This document shows positions 27,390 to 36,611 of a DNA stretch of 64,000 bases, one piece after another. This stretch comes from Acidianus sp. HS-5. Its GTDB lineage: Archaea > Thermoproteota > Thermoprotei_A > Sulfolobales > Sulfolobaceae. Under the pieces are notes generated by a model. It was not told where the DNA came from and made no database searches. It worked only from the letters and a program-made list of their open reading frames with translations. Location: contig NZ_AP025245.1 of assembly GCF_021655615.1 (NCBI RefSeq), positions 1,364,001-1,428,000 on the forward strand. Reading direction: 5' to 3'. The stretch's first letter is position 1, and each line of letters begins with the position of its first letter. The translations under genes were made by a program, and so were the position numbers.

Positions 27390-28781
27390 TCACTTAAATA
27401 TCCAAACATGTTTTGGCTTTTCCTCGTCTTCAAGAGGTAATAGTAATACTCCTAGTGTATATACTCCTAAGAGGAATAGCACCGATCCTACAAACCACAC
27501 TATGTCGTACTGAGTTACTGCAAAAGGTAATTGACTAAATTGCGAAACTCCGTTAAAGTTACTTCTTAGTTCGTAAACCCATGTGGAACCTTGAGGAGAT
27601 ACCGGGGATATTGTATAATACCATGTTATTGCTTGAGGTATTACATCTGCTAATGTTATCAGAACAAACCAACCTAACAATACAAATATTGCTGAGGCAA
27701 ACAGCCAGCCTTTGCTTTCCTTCTTATATGCTATAGAGTATAGTATAATAGGAATTATTATACCTACTAGCACTAAGCCTGCCCAGAATATTGGACTCCA
27801 GCTTCCAGTTATTAATAAGGTAGCCCAAGGTCTTGTTTCTTGGTTAGTTGCGGTCAGCCATACCCACCACAGTACCAGAAAGCCTATCGATATTGTAGCT
27901 AACAGACCGTCTCTTGCTAAAATCTTAAACATTCTATTATCTTCCTCTGCGTCTACATTTCCGCTACCACTTGCTTGCGTTGTTACAGGATGTACTGAAA
28001 TAGGATTAAAGTTAGATTTCCTTAGCCATGAATATAGTGGTGTTACGAAAGATATCATTGCTATTCCTGCATAAAATGATGCTACAACCAATAGGATTGA
28101 CATGAATGGTCCGAATTCGTATACCCACGTTGATAAGTATCCGAATACGGAACCTAAGTTTGCGTCTAGTATTAATTCTACTAATATTGTATAGCCTACT
28201 ATTAAGGCATCGATGTCTACTACTAGTTTTAACATTCCTGAGATTCCAAAACTTGCTTTACTCGATAGCCATGCTAAGAAACTGTCAAGTATACCTTTCT
28301 TTCCTTCTTCTTTAATTTTTTCTCCTATCATTGCAAGGATTTCGGCAATTATTCCTATTCCTACAAGGGCATAGAGGACACCGTTCCAAGCAATCCTTGA
28401 AGTATCTCTAAAACTTAAATAAATGAATAACGCTTCGGCAGGTTTATATGCGGATGCAAATACCATTATCCAACCTGGTATTAGCACAGCTAATGCAAGC
28501 CATTCATTCCTTAGTTTTATTTTGTCGAATGGATTTTTCTCCTTGTGGTTTTTATTAAGCAGTTCATAAAGTGAATTGTAAGTGCTAACTCCAGTACCTA
28601 TAACTCCGAAGAATATATAGCCTATTACTAAAAGTCCCCAAGGTATAGGTTCGTTGTTTGGTTCAGTAAAACTCACAAGGCCCTGGAACCACGCTAACGG
28701 ATTATAACTCATTCCATAAAACATTATACCTCCGCCTAATAGGATGAAAACTATTGTCCAGGCCCATAATTTAATATTCAT
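27390..28781 (-). CDS. sreC: SreC, NrfD/PsrC-type membrane anchor of the sulfur reductase
   Basis: 463 residues with about ten hydrophobic helices and no Cys-rich motifs, the NrfD/PsrC pattern. In this family the anchor oxidises quinol and passes electrons to the FeS subunit SreB. It begins with ATGA overlapping the stop of sreB, 5 bases after GGTGAT, so translation is coupled. Ends with a short basic cytoplasmic tail (KPKHVWIFK). Confidence 0.9.
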   Translation of the reverse strand: MNIKLWAWTIVFILLGGGIMFYGMSYNPLAWFQGLVSFTEPNNEPIPWGLLVIGYIFFGVIGTGVSTYNSLYELLNKNHKEKNPFDKIKLRNEWLALAVLIPGWIMVFASAYKPAEALFIYLSFRDTSRIAWNGVLYALVGIGIIAEILAMIGEKIKEEGKKGILDSFLAWLSSKASFGISGMLKLVVDIDALIVGYTILVELILDANLGSVFGYLSTWVYEFGPFMSILLVVASFYAGIAMISFVTPLYSWLRKSNFNPISVHPVTTQASGSGNVDAEEDNRMFKILARDGLLATISIGFLVLWWVWLTATNQETRPWATLLITGSWSPIFWAGLVLVGIIIPIILYSIAYKKESKGWLFASAIFVLLGWFVLITLADVIPQAITWYYTISPVSPQGSTWVYELRSNFNGVSQFSQLPFAVTQYDIVWFVGSVLFLLGVYTLGVLLLPLEDEEKPKHVWIFK

Positions 28782-29491
28782 GAGTTATCACCTCCTTGTA
28801 CGTATCTTCCAGATTGCCTATTAAAAACATAGAATACCTTAGGTTGAACATTAAGTTGCGGATTTAACACTACTGCTTGTCCAGTGTTTACCAGAACGGA
28901 GACTTCGCTGTTAGGATCGTCTAGACATCCGAAAACTCTAGCTCCTCCGGGGCATGTTCTTACACACGCCGGTGTATACGTGCCGTCAGGAGCAGTACCG
29001 TAGCAGAATGTGCACTTATCTACGTGCGGGACTACATGAATGAGGTTATCTCCGTAATATTCCTTAGCCTTTTGTATATCATCATAGGTATAGAAGTATC
29101 TCGCTCCAAATGGACAAGCCTCAACGCAGTATAAGCATCCCATACATTTGTATTCATCAACTACTACTATTCCACCTTGAACTATTTGTGTAGCTCCAGT
29201 AGGGCATACGTAATAACACGGTGGGTTTTCGCATTGCATGCACAGCCTAGGCACGAAGATTCTTTGAACGTTAGGATATTCGCCAACTTCTAAATCTTCT
29301 ACGTGAGTTCTCCATAACTCTTCCCAAAACGGTGTCTCATTTTCAATTGCGCATGCGGCCATGCATGCATCGCAACCTAGGCATTGATCTACTCTTACTA
29401 CGAATCCCCAGTGTTCACACTGCTTCGTATTTCCAAATTTTGAATATGGATTTACTAACTGATTATTTTCAAGAATATTTGAGTTTGACAT
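28778..29491 (-). CDS. sreB: SreB, iron-sulfur subunit of the sulfur reductase
   Basis: 237 residues with four ferredoxin-like Cys clusters: CLGCDACMAACAIE, CMQCENPPCYYVCPTG, CMGCLYCVEACPFG and CTFCYGTAPDGTYTPACVRTCPGGAR (positions roughly 37-190), matching DmsB/PsrB-type four-cluster subunits that wire the membrane anchor to the molybdenum site. It starts 11 bases after sreA, with GAGGTGAT ahead of the ATG. Confidence 0.92.
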   Translation of the reverse strand: MSNSNILENNQLVNPYSKFGNTKQCEHWGFVVRVDQCLGCDACMAACAIENETPFWEELWRTHVEDLEVGEYPNVQRIFVPRLCMQCENPPCYYVCPTGATQIVQGGIVVVDEYKCMGCLYCVEACPFGARYFYTYDDIQKAKEYYGDNLIHVVPHVDKCTFCYGTAPDGTYTPACVRTCPGGARVFGCLDDPNSEVSVLVNTGQAVVLNPQLNVQPKVFYVFNRQSGRYVQGGDNS

Positions 29492-29502
29492 GATTTATCA
29501 CC

Positions 29503-32500
29503 TCAAGGCTGTTCATATTTATTCCAATTTTGGCTACTAATTTGCATATCTGGAGTTATAACTTGTTTAGAAGGTAATGTATCTGAAGTTTGCACTGTGG
29601 CAAGCGCTGTTGCTTCTTGTATTTCTTCATCCGTTGCCTTCCTTACATATACAGTAAATTGCTGTGCTTGCCTAAATCCGCCCAGTGGGTTATAGCTCCA
29701 AGGCCAGAGGTGATCTACGGGTTTGTTTCCTGCATTAGGTACTGCCCTTGTAGAGTAAGTTAATGCCGGATTTCTTTGTCCGTAAGGTTCTGGCACTCCT
29801 ATCGTGTCCGGTCTTATTAAATTAGTCAAGTGTGCTCTCATAACCAGCTTAGGAGTCTCTCCATTTGGATTAGGTAACTTCCATCTTTCTATGGTTATCC
29901 AATCTCCTTCTTTAATCCCTAGTTGGTTAGCAGTATCAGTGTTTATCCAGGCCATTTGTAAGATGTTAGTATGATAACTATCTGAGGCTATTGCCATTAA
30001 TACTGGGTTATTTGTACTTGATGTATATGCAAATTGTGGGACTTTAAACTCTATGAAGAAAAGTTCTGGAGGTGTAGGTTTAAATGTAGGATCGTTATAT
30101 GGTGGTTCTGCAGGGTAATATACTCCAGGTTCTCTAGCGTAACCGTAGTTCCAATCTGGAGGAACGTATGCCATTAATGGATCCCATATTGGGTCATATC
30201 CGTAATTCTTTATTACATAATAATAAAGAACCGTTGAATATATCTCTATCCTGCCCGTGGGTGTTGCTGCAGGTAAATCCCAAGGAATTCTCTGATTATT
30301 GTTGAAATATTCATCTACTGTGTTTATTATGAATACTCCATTATTTCTCAGTATATCGTTCATCTTTTCGCTCGGAATTCCAAGTTTCTTAGATAAATAT
30401 GATAACTTTGCTTCTCTCCATGCATCTGCGGTAAAGCTCCCCCATGTAGGATAACCGTTATTCTTTATTAAATAATCTTGGTATTTCGGCATTTCTTCCT
30501 GAATAATTTGCTTGAAAACTTCTTTGTCTATGGATACAGAATTCGCCATCCATTCTACATATCCGTCTCCTGCTTCTTTACCTAACATGTATGCGAACAA
30601 AACGAATAAATCAAGCCCATTTGCTGTATTTGGGAATAACCTTGGTATTGTCTGCCATCTACCTCTTAAAGCATAATCCATTGCAGGTCCATCGTATCTA
30701 AAATCTTCATCTCTTTCTAGGTAAGTTACGTCTGGCAATATAACATCTGCATATAAAGTTTCTTCAGTTGGTTGAATATTTATATCAACATAGAATATGT
30801 TCTCAAGGATTTCTTTGAATTGATCCCATTGGAAGTTAAATGGGGTTCCTGCATACGAAATCATTGCCTTTATCTTATATGGCTCATTATTCCACTGGAC
30901 TTTTTCTTTGTACGCTTCATAAGTTCCAGCGTCTACAAACATTGCGAAAGCTCCAGCAGGCTTCTTGTTTTGCTGAGCTAGAGTTTGATTATATGCGTAT
31001 TGAACTGCAGGATGCCCGGTAGTCCAAAACTGAGGATTATTGTATGCATAAATTATTGAATACATTGTAAGAAGCTCTCCAGGCAAATCCAATAACGGAA
31101 CTTTACTTAATATTTCAGGTCTCTGTAACAAAATTCCCGGCTTTGAACTTCCAGAAGATACTGAAGAATTATATGCATCAATTACTTCATTTATTCCTTC
31201 TCTATATTTGCCAGAATAAACCCAAGCACCCCTTATGTCTATATTCCCAGTTAGTGCCATTATAATACCTACAGCTCTCCTAAACTGAGGTGCATAATCT
31301 CCCCAGAATCCTTTTAGTCCAGTAACTATTTCCATAGGTTTTGTTGTCGCTATCTTGTAAGCTAATTCATTCAATGTATCTACTGAAACGTCGCAAACTT
31401 GTGCTGCATAATCAAAAGTGTAATTGCTAACTCTCTCAGCTAAGAATTGAAATACTGTCTGGACATTTTTGCCATTAATAGTTAGCTGTGGAGCGGATAA
31501 TGCAGGTCTTATTTGCTTTCCATCCACAGTATATTGATTAGAATTTGTAAATGGAGGAACTTTTACTGCAGTTCCAGACATTTCGTCATAAACGTAATAA
31601 GCCTTCACTGTGCCGTCTTCATGATCTTCTTCTAAGAGCTTAATAACTCCATTCTCCTCATAAGCTAAGAAAGGAGCATTAGTATAATAACGTACAAAGT
31701 ACTCGTCGTAATATTTATTTTGAATTATGTAATTGATTATTGCTAACGCTAGAACTAAGTCGGAGCCAGGTTTTACCGGTATCCATAAATTCGCTTTAGA
31801 AGCAGCTTCGCTAACTCTAGGGTCAATAACTATTACATAAGCACCATTAGCTATTCCTTCACCGAATCTAACTCCTCTATTTACAAAAATCCCTGCAGGA
31901 AATCCATTATCTCCCCATACTACTATGAGTTGAGAATAAGTCATGTCGTCCATTATATCTGTAGCGTGAAGATCAAAGCCTCCAATCACTGTCCCTATAG
32001 GTTGCTGTAGGGAAAACATACAGCTTTGCATAGGTGTTCCAATTACATTAGGTACTTCAGTTCCTAAAGTGAAGGGAATAAGTTGCCTTTTATAGTTTGC
32101 ACATGGTATTGCCCCACCGACCAGGACTATTTCCCAAGGTTTAACGTTCAATTCCTGAAGCTTTTGTTGAATATAATTAAGTGCTTCCTCCCATGTAGCT
32201 TCTTTAAAAGACCAAGTTCCTTTAGGTCCTGTTCTTATTAATGGAGTTTTTATTCTATCCACATTATACGTTCTGAAAATCCCTGATCTACCTCTAGCAC
32301 AAACTTTTCCTTTATTAAGGGGAGAAAGGGGGTTTCCATCTATTTCCATTGCTTTAACGTATTGTCCTTTTCTCTCTACTGAGACTAAAATATCACACGT
32401 TGATGAACAAAATCCGCATACATTAGGCGCATAAGAGTATTCCCAACCGGGTTGTAATTGTTCATCGTTCACTGGTGGAGAGAAAATGTCAAAAACAAAG

Positions 32501-32610
32501 TTCTTCGATGCAGCATAACCTGCAGCTGCTGCGGCAGCAGTTATTGCAGAAATCTTAAGAAAGTCCCTTCTGGACAATCTTAGTCCATGCTTTGCTTTTT
32601 CGTTTTCCAT
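29503..32610 (-). CDS. sreA: SreA, catalytic molybdoenzyme subunit of the sulfur reductase
   Basis: 1035 residues of the DMSO-reductase superfamily. A twin-arginine signal (SRRDFLK, R14-R15) and Ala-rich helix direct export in folded form. The [4Fe-4S] site is C65, C68, C72 and C104. Downstream come the molybdopterin-dinucleotide domains (VVWGDNGFPAG, VIDPRVSEAASKANLWIPVK, and the closing DWITIERW). A Cys in TPMQSCMFS is a plausible Mo ligand region. It reduces sulfur/polysulfide with electrons from quinol via SreC/SreB. First gene of the sre operon. Confidence 0.93.
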   Translation of the reverse strand: MENEKAKHGLRLSRRDFLKISAITAAAAAAGYAASKNFVFDIFSPPVNDEQLQPGWEYSYAPNVCGFCSSTCDILVSVERKGQYVKAMEIDGNPLSPLNKGKVCARGRSGIFRTYNVDRIKTPLIRTGPKGTWSFKEATWEEALNYIQQKLQELNVKPWEIVLVGGAIPCANYKRQLIPFTLGTEVPNVIGTPMQSCMFSLQQPIGTVIGGFDLHATDIMDDMTYSQLIVVWGDNGFPAGIFVNRGVRFGEGIANGAYVIVIDPRVSEAASKANLWIPVKPGSDLVLALAIINYIIQNKYYDEYFVRYYTNAPFLAYEENGVIKLLEEDHEDGTVKAYYVYDEMSGTAVKVPPFTNSNQYTVDGKQIRPALSAPQLTINGKNVQTVFQFLAERVSNYTFDYAAQVCDVSVDTLNELAYKIATTKPMEIVTGLKGFWGDYAPQFRRAVGIIMALTGNIDIRGAWVYSGKYREGINEVIDAYNSSVSSGSSKPGILLQRPEILSKVPLLDLPGELLTMYSIIYAYNNPQFWTTGHPAVQYAYNQTLAQQNKKPAGAFAMFVDAGTYEAYKEKVQWNNEPYKIKAMISYAGTPFNFQWDQFKEILENIFYVDINIQPTEETLYADVILPDVTYLERDEDFRYDGPAMDYALRGRWQTIPRLFPNTANGLDLFVLFAYMLGKEAGDGYVEWMANSVSIDKEVFKQIIQEEMPKYQDYLIKNNGYPTWGSFTADAWREAKLSYLSKKLGIPSEKMNDILRNNGVFIINTVDEYFNNNQRIPWDLPAATPTGRIEIYSTVLYYYVIKNYGYDPIWDPLMAYVPPDWNYGYAREPGVYYPAEPPYNDPTFKPTPPELFFIEFKVPQFAYTSSTNNPVLMAIASDSYHTNILQMAWINTDTANQLGIKEGDWITIERWKLPNPNGETPKLVMRAHLTNLIRPDTIGVPEPYGQRNPALTYSTRAVPNAGNKPVDHLWPWSYNPLGGFRQAQQFTVYVRKATDEEIQEATALATVQTSDTLPSKQVITPDMQISSQNWNKYEQP

Positions 32611-32645
32611 GATAAGGACTATTTACTTTCTTAATAAATCCATTT
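32611..32645 (-). promoter_or_regulatory. sreA promoter
   Basis: Read on the minus strand, gatttattaag (about 32630-32640) is a TATA-like box about 25-30 bases before the sreA ATG at 32610, giving an almost leaderless mRNA. The TTAAC-N3-GTTAA palindrome at 32671-32685 sits about 35 bases further upstream, a typical activator position. Confidence 0.5.
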
Positions 32646-32670
32646 TTTCATAAGTTGTTAGGTTTGTAAT

Positions 32671-32685
32671 GTTAACAGAGTTAAC
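32671..32685. promoter_or_regulatory. Palindrome GTTAAC-AGA-GTTAAC upstream of sreA
   Basis: Each arm is itself palindromic, so the site is both an inverted and a direct repeat. It is one of six TTAAC-N3-GTTAA sites and lies in the 324-base sreA/doxD divergent region. Confidence 0.5.
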
Positions 32686-32755
32686 TTCAATATAAAATTG
32701 ATAAAACATTTTAATAATTAATTTAGAATCGGTGGTAATCAATGACAAGAAGGTT

Positions 32756-32865
32756 ATGTTAAGTAAAAATGTTAAGTAAAGTGCTGGCCATCAGTATAGT
32801 AAAAAAGTTATAATTTTTAATAAATTGATTTTAAACAAACTGTGATATATTAACGCATATTAACG
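32756..32865. repeat. Two sets of tandem short repeats in the sreA/doxD intergenic region
   Basis: ATGTTAAGTAAA occurs twice (32756-32767 and 32769-32780, 13-base period). ATATTAACG occurs twice (32847-32855 and 32857-32865, 10-base period, one helical turn), 60-80 bases upstream of doxD. These may bind a regulator of the divergent sre and dox operons. Confidence 0.55.
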
Positions 32866-32933
32866 ATGAGCTTAAAAATATAATATAATAAAAAGTTAAA
32901 ACGTGCTTTTTCTATATAAATCCTTGTGAGAAA

Positions 32934-33458
32934 ATGGCACAAACAACCGTAGAGACTACACAAAAGTACTTACCAATATTAAGAGTAACACTAGGGTGGA
33001 TGTTTTTCTCAGCCTTCGTTAGAAGGACTATAAACGTTCCAGCAAAGCTAAATCCTAGTTCGTCAGCGTATGTAGGTGGAAAACTAATAACTTTCTTGCC
33101 TCATGCATGGGGACCGGTAAAGGGAGTTTTAATAAGTGTTTTAAATAATCCGCCATTACTTTACGACTTCCTTATAATATTTACTGCACTAGAGGCAATA
33201 TTCGGTCTATTCATGATGTTAGGTCTTTTAACAAGACTTTCTGGATTAGTTCTGGCAGGTTTAGCTTGGGGAATAGGACTAGGAGGAGGATGGCTAGGAA
33301 CGACTTGTGTAGATGAATGGCAGATTGCTGCAGTTGAAGGAGCTGGGGCTTTCATGTTCATCTTCACCGGAAGTAGATGGTTATCGGCAGATCAGTTATT
33401 GTACAAGAAATATAGTAAAGGGATAAAAATTTGGAAATATTACATACCGCTATGGTGA
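32934..33458 (+). CDS. doxD: DoxD, large subunit of thiosulfate:quinone oxidoreductase
   Basis: 174 residues with about four membrane helices. ILRVTLGWMFFSAF near the N-terminus and FGLFMMLGLLTRLSGLVLAGLAWG in the middle match the DoxD/DoxX family, and the pairing with doxA 5 bases downstream is that of the Acidianus enzyme. The complex oxidises thiosulfate to tetrathionate and reduces caldariella quinone in the membrane. Confidence 0.92.
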   Translation: MAQTTVETTQKYLPILRVTLGWMFFSAFVRRTINVPAKLNPSSSAYVGGKLITFLPHAWGPVKGVLISVLNNPPLLYDFLIIFTALEAIFGLFMMLGLLTRLSGLVLAGLAWGIGLGGGWLGTTCVDEWQIAAVEGAGAFMFIFTGSRWLSADQLLYKKYSKGIKIWKYYIPLW

Positions 33459-33463
33459 TATAA

Positions 33464-33973
33464 ATGGAAACTGAGAAGCTAATTTCAACAATAGCGATAG
33501 TTGCGTTTATTTTTGCTACGGGCGTTACTCTTGGACTATACCAAATAGACTTTCAAGGTTTAACTCATTTAACTAACTGGTCTAAGACTGTAGGTTATTG
33601 TTTAGAAGGAACTAAACTATTTACTAACGGTACATTATTCCTTCAAATATCTAGAGTTGAAGGTCCTGACACTTACGGAGGCTTTATAGTTCTAGTTCAA
33701 ATTCTTTATCCTAACGGTACTGTAGTTTACCAATGGAATGCTACTCGACTTGGTCATATACCTTCTAAAGATATACACAATGAGTTCTCATTACATCCAG
33801 TTCGTAGTACAGGATTTGCACTATGTGTACCGTTAGGACAAAATGCAACTGTAACCCTTACAATGCCGTTCCATGTAAAGCCCGGGACATATATTGTTAG
33901 AGTATACGATGCAAACGGACATACTGCAGCATACGGACAAAAGTGGGAAATAAAAGTTCAAGCTGAAAGTTAA
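33464..33973 (+). CDS. doxA: DoxA, small subunit of thiosulfate:quinone oxidoreductase
   Basis: 169 residues. One N-terminal helix (IATIAIVAFIFATGVTLGL type) anchors an extracytoplasmic beta-rich domain with two Cys (YCLEG and ALCVPLG) and several sequons. The ending KPGTYIVRVYDANGHTAAYGQKWEIKVQ is characteristic of DoxA. It follows doxD directly and is co-transcribed; it converges with the UbiE-like gene (4-base overlap). Confidence 0.92.
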   Translation: METEKLISTIAIVAFIFATGVTLGLYQIDFQGLTHLTNWSKTVGYCLEGTKLFTNGTLFLQISRVEGPDTYGGFIVLVQILYPNGTVVYQWNATRLGHIPSKDIHNEFSLHPVRSTGFALCVPLGQNATVTLTMPFHVKPGTYIVRVYDANGHTAAYGQKWEIKVQAES

Positions 33974-34725
33974 ACTGCTTTTTCTTCTTTTTTATTACGT
34001 TCTTTTTCACTCTCTTTCTTTACGCCGACAAAGATGTAAACTGAGCCTAATGCCTTTACCTTGAATACCTTTAGGTCGAATATTTTACTTATTATATTCT
34101 TTAATTGTGAGTTAGTGGGTATTTTCCTGTAAATATAGTAAATATATTTGTAATCTAAAGGTTTTGCTCCTACAAGGGCTGCCAAATAAGGTTGAATAAA
34201 CCTAAGGTAAAAAGCTACATAATTTCTAAGGAGCCAATTATCCGATTTTCCCATTGCGATTACCCCGACCACTTTCTTAGAAACTCTAGTCATTTCTCTT
34301 ACTACTTCTCCTATATCGTCTGCAGCGTGAAGGGCAAAACTGCTCACTACTGCATCAAAAGCATTATCTCTGAAAGGTAAATTGTAAAACGATGCTAATA
34401 CTTTATCTCCATCAACTAAACTAGCCTTTAACATGTTTTCCGCGTAATCTGCCATTACTATTCTGGACCTGAGTAGTCTAGACGCAACGTAAGATAATTC
34501 CCCTTTACCGCTTGCTACATCTAAAATTCTCTTTGGATCAGGATAGAAAAATTGTACCATTTCAATTAGCTCTGCCCTCCATTTTATATCTTGAAAAAAG
34601 GAAATCATAGCATTAGCTCTATCGTAGAATTCTGGAATATCGTTATATACACTCCTGAGATCCTCATTAGATACTTTAATCTTCTCCACGACGTTATGTT
34701 TGGATTTCGTTTTAAAAAGCTTCAC
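33970..34725 (-). CDS. UbiE-like SAM methyltransferase, probable quinone methylase
   Basis: 251 residues, GTG start (a GTG at 34689 would be 12 codons shorter). YNDIPEFYDRANAMISF at about 28-45 and ILDVASGKGELSYVASRLL (motif I) match UbiE/MenG proteins, with DAVVSSFALHAADDIGEVVREM next. A role in making the quinone (caldariella- or sulfolobusquinone) used by SreC and DoxD is a reasonable inference from the neighbourhood. The C-terminal tail is Lys/Glu-rich. A TTAAC-N3-GTTAA palindrome lies 25-39 bases upstream. Confidence 0.75.
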   Translation of the reverse strand: MKLFKTKSKHNVVEKIKVSNEDLRSVYNDIPEFYDRANAMISFFQDIKWRAELIEMVQFFYPDPKRILDVASGKGELSYVASRLLRSRIVMADYAENMLKASLVDGDKVLASFYNLPFRDNAFDAVVSSFALHAADDIGEVVREMTRVSKKVVGVIAMGKSDNWLLRNYVAFYLRFIQPYLAALVGAKPLDYKYIYYIYRKIPTNSQLKNIISKIFDLKVFKVKALGSVYIFVGVKKESEKERNKKEEKAV

Positions 34726-34749
34726 TGATCTTATTTTATGTAAAAGATC

Positions 34750-34764
34750 ATTAACTTTGTTAAT
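34750..34764. promoter_or_regulatory. Palindrome ATTAAC-TTT-GTTAAT
   Basis: 6-bp arms with a 3-base centre, 25-39 bases before the GTG of the UbiE-like gene and about 175 before tatA. One of six matching sites in the window. Confidence 0.5.
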
Positions 34765-34938
34765 TTTTCCATATAGCTCGTAGTTAATACCTGGAATTTA
34801 ATGTAAACACTCTTTACCATTTTTTAGAATACTACTTCTGAAGAATATTTAAATTTAAAGTAATCAAACTATATTTTAATATCTCTAATAATGAAGAAAA
34901 TTTATAAATGCAAAAACAAAACTATCTGTAGTGGTAAA

Positions 34939-35214
34939 ATGCTTGATAGTCCGTCTAACTGGGCTATAATAATCATAGTAGCTCTTGTATTATTCTTTGG
35001 TACAAGTAAGCTTCCTGAGTTATTTAGATCAATGGGCAAGGCTGTTGGGGAATTTAAGAAAGGAAGGCTTGAGTCAGAAATGGAAATGCAACAAATGGAA
35101 CAACAGCCTGCAGTCCAGACAACTACTCAGAATAAAGAATTAGAGCTAGAGAAGCAAATTCAAGAACTACAAAAGCAATTGGAACAGCTAAAGAATCAAA
35201 AGCAGCAACAGTAA
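34939..35214 (+). CDS. tatA: TatA, twin-arginine translocase pore subunit
   Basis: 91 residues from ATG 34939, chosen because a TATA-like tttataaatg (34901-34910) lies about 29 bases upstream and the family starts just before its helix; an ATG at 34891 adds a Cys-containing basic leader. One helix (WAIIIIVALVLFFG), then the amphipathic segment KLPELFRSMGKAVGEFKKG and a Gln/Glu-rich coiled tail. With tatC downstream it exports folded Tat substrates such as SreA. Confidence 0.88.
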   Translation: MLDSPSNWAIIIIVALVLFFGTSKLPELFRSMGKAVGEFKKGRLESEMEMQQMEQQPAVQTTTQNKELELEKQIQELQKQLEQLKNQKQQQ

Positions 35215-35259
35215 TTAAAGAATCTAAAATTCAAAGCCATTTTTTTTAAGTGCGCAAGG

Positions 35260-35574
35260 ATGATGGGGAATTTATCTGACACGTTATTATTAGTTATAGT
35301 GGCTATACTACTATTAGCAGGCAAAAAAGACATAACAGGTACTGCAAGGAATATAGGAAAAACGCTAGAAGAGTTTAAAAGAAAACAGAATGAATTTAAG
35401 AATGAACTATTAACAGAGCTAAATGAGACCGGAGAAGTCCATAAAAGTATAGTGAAAGAAATAACTTACGATGACTACCACTATAATTACGTAAAACAAA
35501 CTCCCTCTGATGAGAAAATGAAAAGACTTGAGGATGAGATAAACAGATTAAAAGCCGAAATAGAGAGAGGTTGA
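35260..35574 (+). CDS. Second, divergent TatA-like protein
   Basis: 104 residues with one N-terminal helix (TLLLVIVAILLLAG), a short amphipathic part (DITGTARNIGKTLEEFKRK) and a charged coiled-coil tail. It lacks the FG-x-x-KLPEL hinge kept in the neighbouring TatA, so it may play a TatB-like role in receptor or substrate binding. It lies 6 bases before tatC. Confidence 0.75.
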   Translation: MMGNLSDTLLLVIVAILLLAGKKDITGTARNIGKTLEEFKRKQNEFKNELLTELNETGEVHKSIVKEITYDDYHYNYVKQTPSDEKMKRLEDEINRLKAEIERG

Positions 35575-35580
35575 AGAAAG

Positions 35581-36405
35581 GTGACGGAAAGAACTGAGCT
35601 CAAAAGAGACGAAGAAAGACCACTACTATCGCATTTAGCAGAATTAGCCTTAAGATTAAGAAGAGGACTTATAACACTTTTCTTAACATTTATAATATTT
35701 TTTGCGTTTGGATATACTACAGCGAACATTAATGGTTATGCTATTCCCATTTTATATCCTAATTTATTTCACAGCTTAGCTGATAGTTTAATGCTATTTT
35801 TCATACATCACGAACTTCCAAAAGGAATGAAATTAATTAATTTAAATCCTTTTGATCCTCTTTACGCTTCAGCTTATACTTCATTTTATTTAGCATTATT
35901 TATTTCTATCCCAATAATTTTCAGGGAACTGTGGGGTTTCGTTTCTCCTGGCTTATACCAAAATGAGAAGAAAGTGATAAAATACGCGGTATTTCCTGCA
36001 GCGATGCTCTTTCTTGCCGGTTCTCTTTTTGCTTATTTTATTATTATTCCTTTAATGATGAAGTTTGTTCTTTTGTATACTTCTGCTCTCGGTGTTGAGC
36101 CTACACTTAGTTTGAGGGCTTTTGTTTCAACAGTAGTTTCCTTAATGCTGGTTACCGGTATCGCTTTTGAATACCCCTTAGTTATGGCCGGTTTAACTTA
36201 CGTTAAAGTTGTTAAGGCTGATAGTTGGAGGAAGAACTGGCGCTGGGGAGTTTTAGGAGCATTCATCATAGCCTGGACAATTTCACCAGGAACTACAGGA
36301 GGAGTAATTGAAACTGTAATAGGAATAATATTATCCATACTATACTTTGCAGGAGTTGGAACAGCAAAAATAATAGAAAAAAGATCATTAAATAACACAG
36401 CTTAG
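35581..36405 (+). CDS. tatC: TatC, twin-arginine translocase receptor subunit
   Basis: 274 residues from GTG 35581, with a GGTG ribosome site in the upstream stop region. The N-terminal EERPLLSHLAELALRLRRG holds the conserved H-L-x-E-L-x-R motif of the signal-peptide site. About six helices follow, with FVSPGLYQNEKKVI after helix 2 and WTISPGTTGGVIE near the end. It recognises twin-arginine signals, such as that of SreA encoded 3 kb away. Confidence 0.93.
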   Translation: MTERTELKRDEERPLLSHLAELALRLRRGLITLFLTFIIFFAFGYTTANINGYAIPILYPNLFHSLADSLMLFFIHHELPKGMKLINLNPFDPLYASAYTSFYLALFISIPIIFRELWGFVSPGLYQNEKKVIKYAVFPAAMLFLAGSLFAYFIIIPLMMKFVLLYTSALGVEPTLSLRAFVSTVVSLMLVTGIAFEYPLVMAGLTYVKVVKADSWRKNWRWGVLGAFIIAWTISPGTTGGVIETVIGIILSILYFAGVGTAKIIEKRSLNNTA

Positions 36406-36611
36406 TATATCATTTTTAAACATAAGTGGAGATTATTTCTCAGTATACTCCATTTATGTATATATTATCTCCGGTCTAATACCACATTATCGGATCTGAG
36501 TCTAGCTAATCTATGATAAAAGTCTCGGAAGTAATTGCATGAAAGTTTAATTTATTAATTTTATACATTTTTCTGTTAAATTTTTTATATTTCTCTCTAA
36601 TATCTTTCTTC

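Noticed and set aside
30772..31022. Plus-strand frames inside sreA
   Set aside because: Antisense shadows of a clearly conserved molybdoenzyme gene.
36421..36611. tRNA or structured RNA before the sdhB-like gene
   Set aside because: I looked for a T-loop (GGTTCRA) and acceptor pairing and found none.
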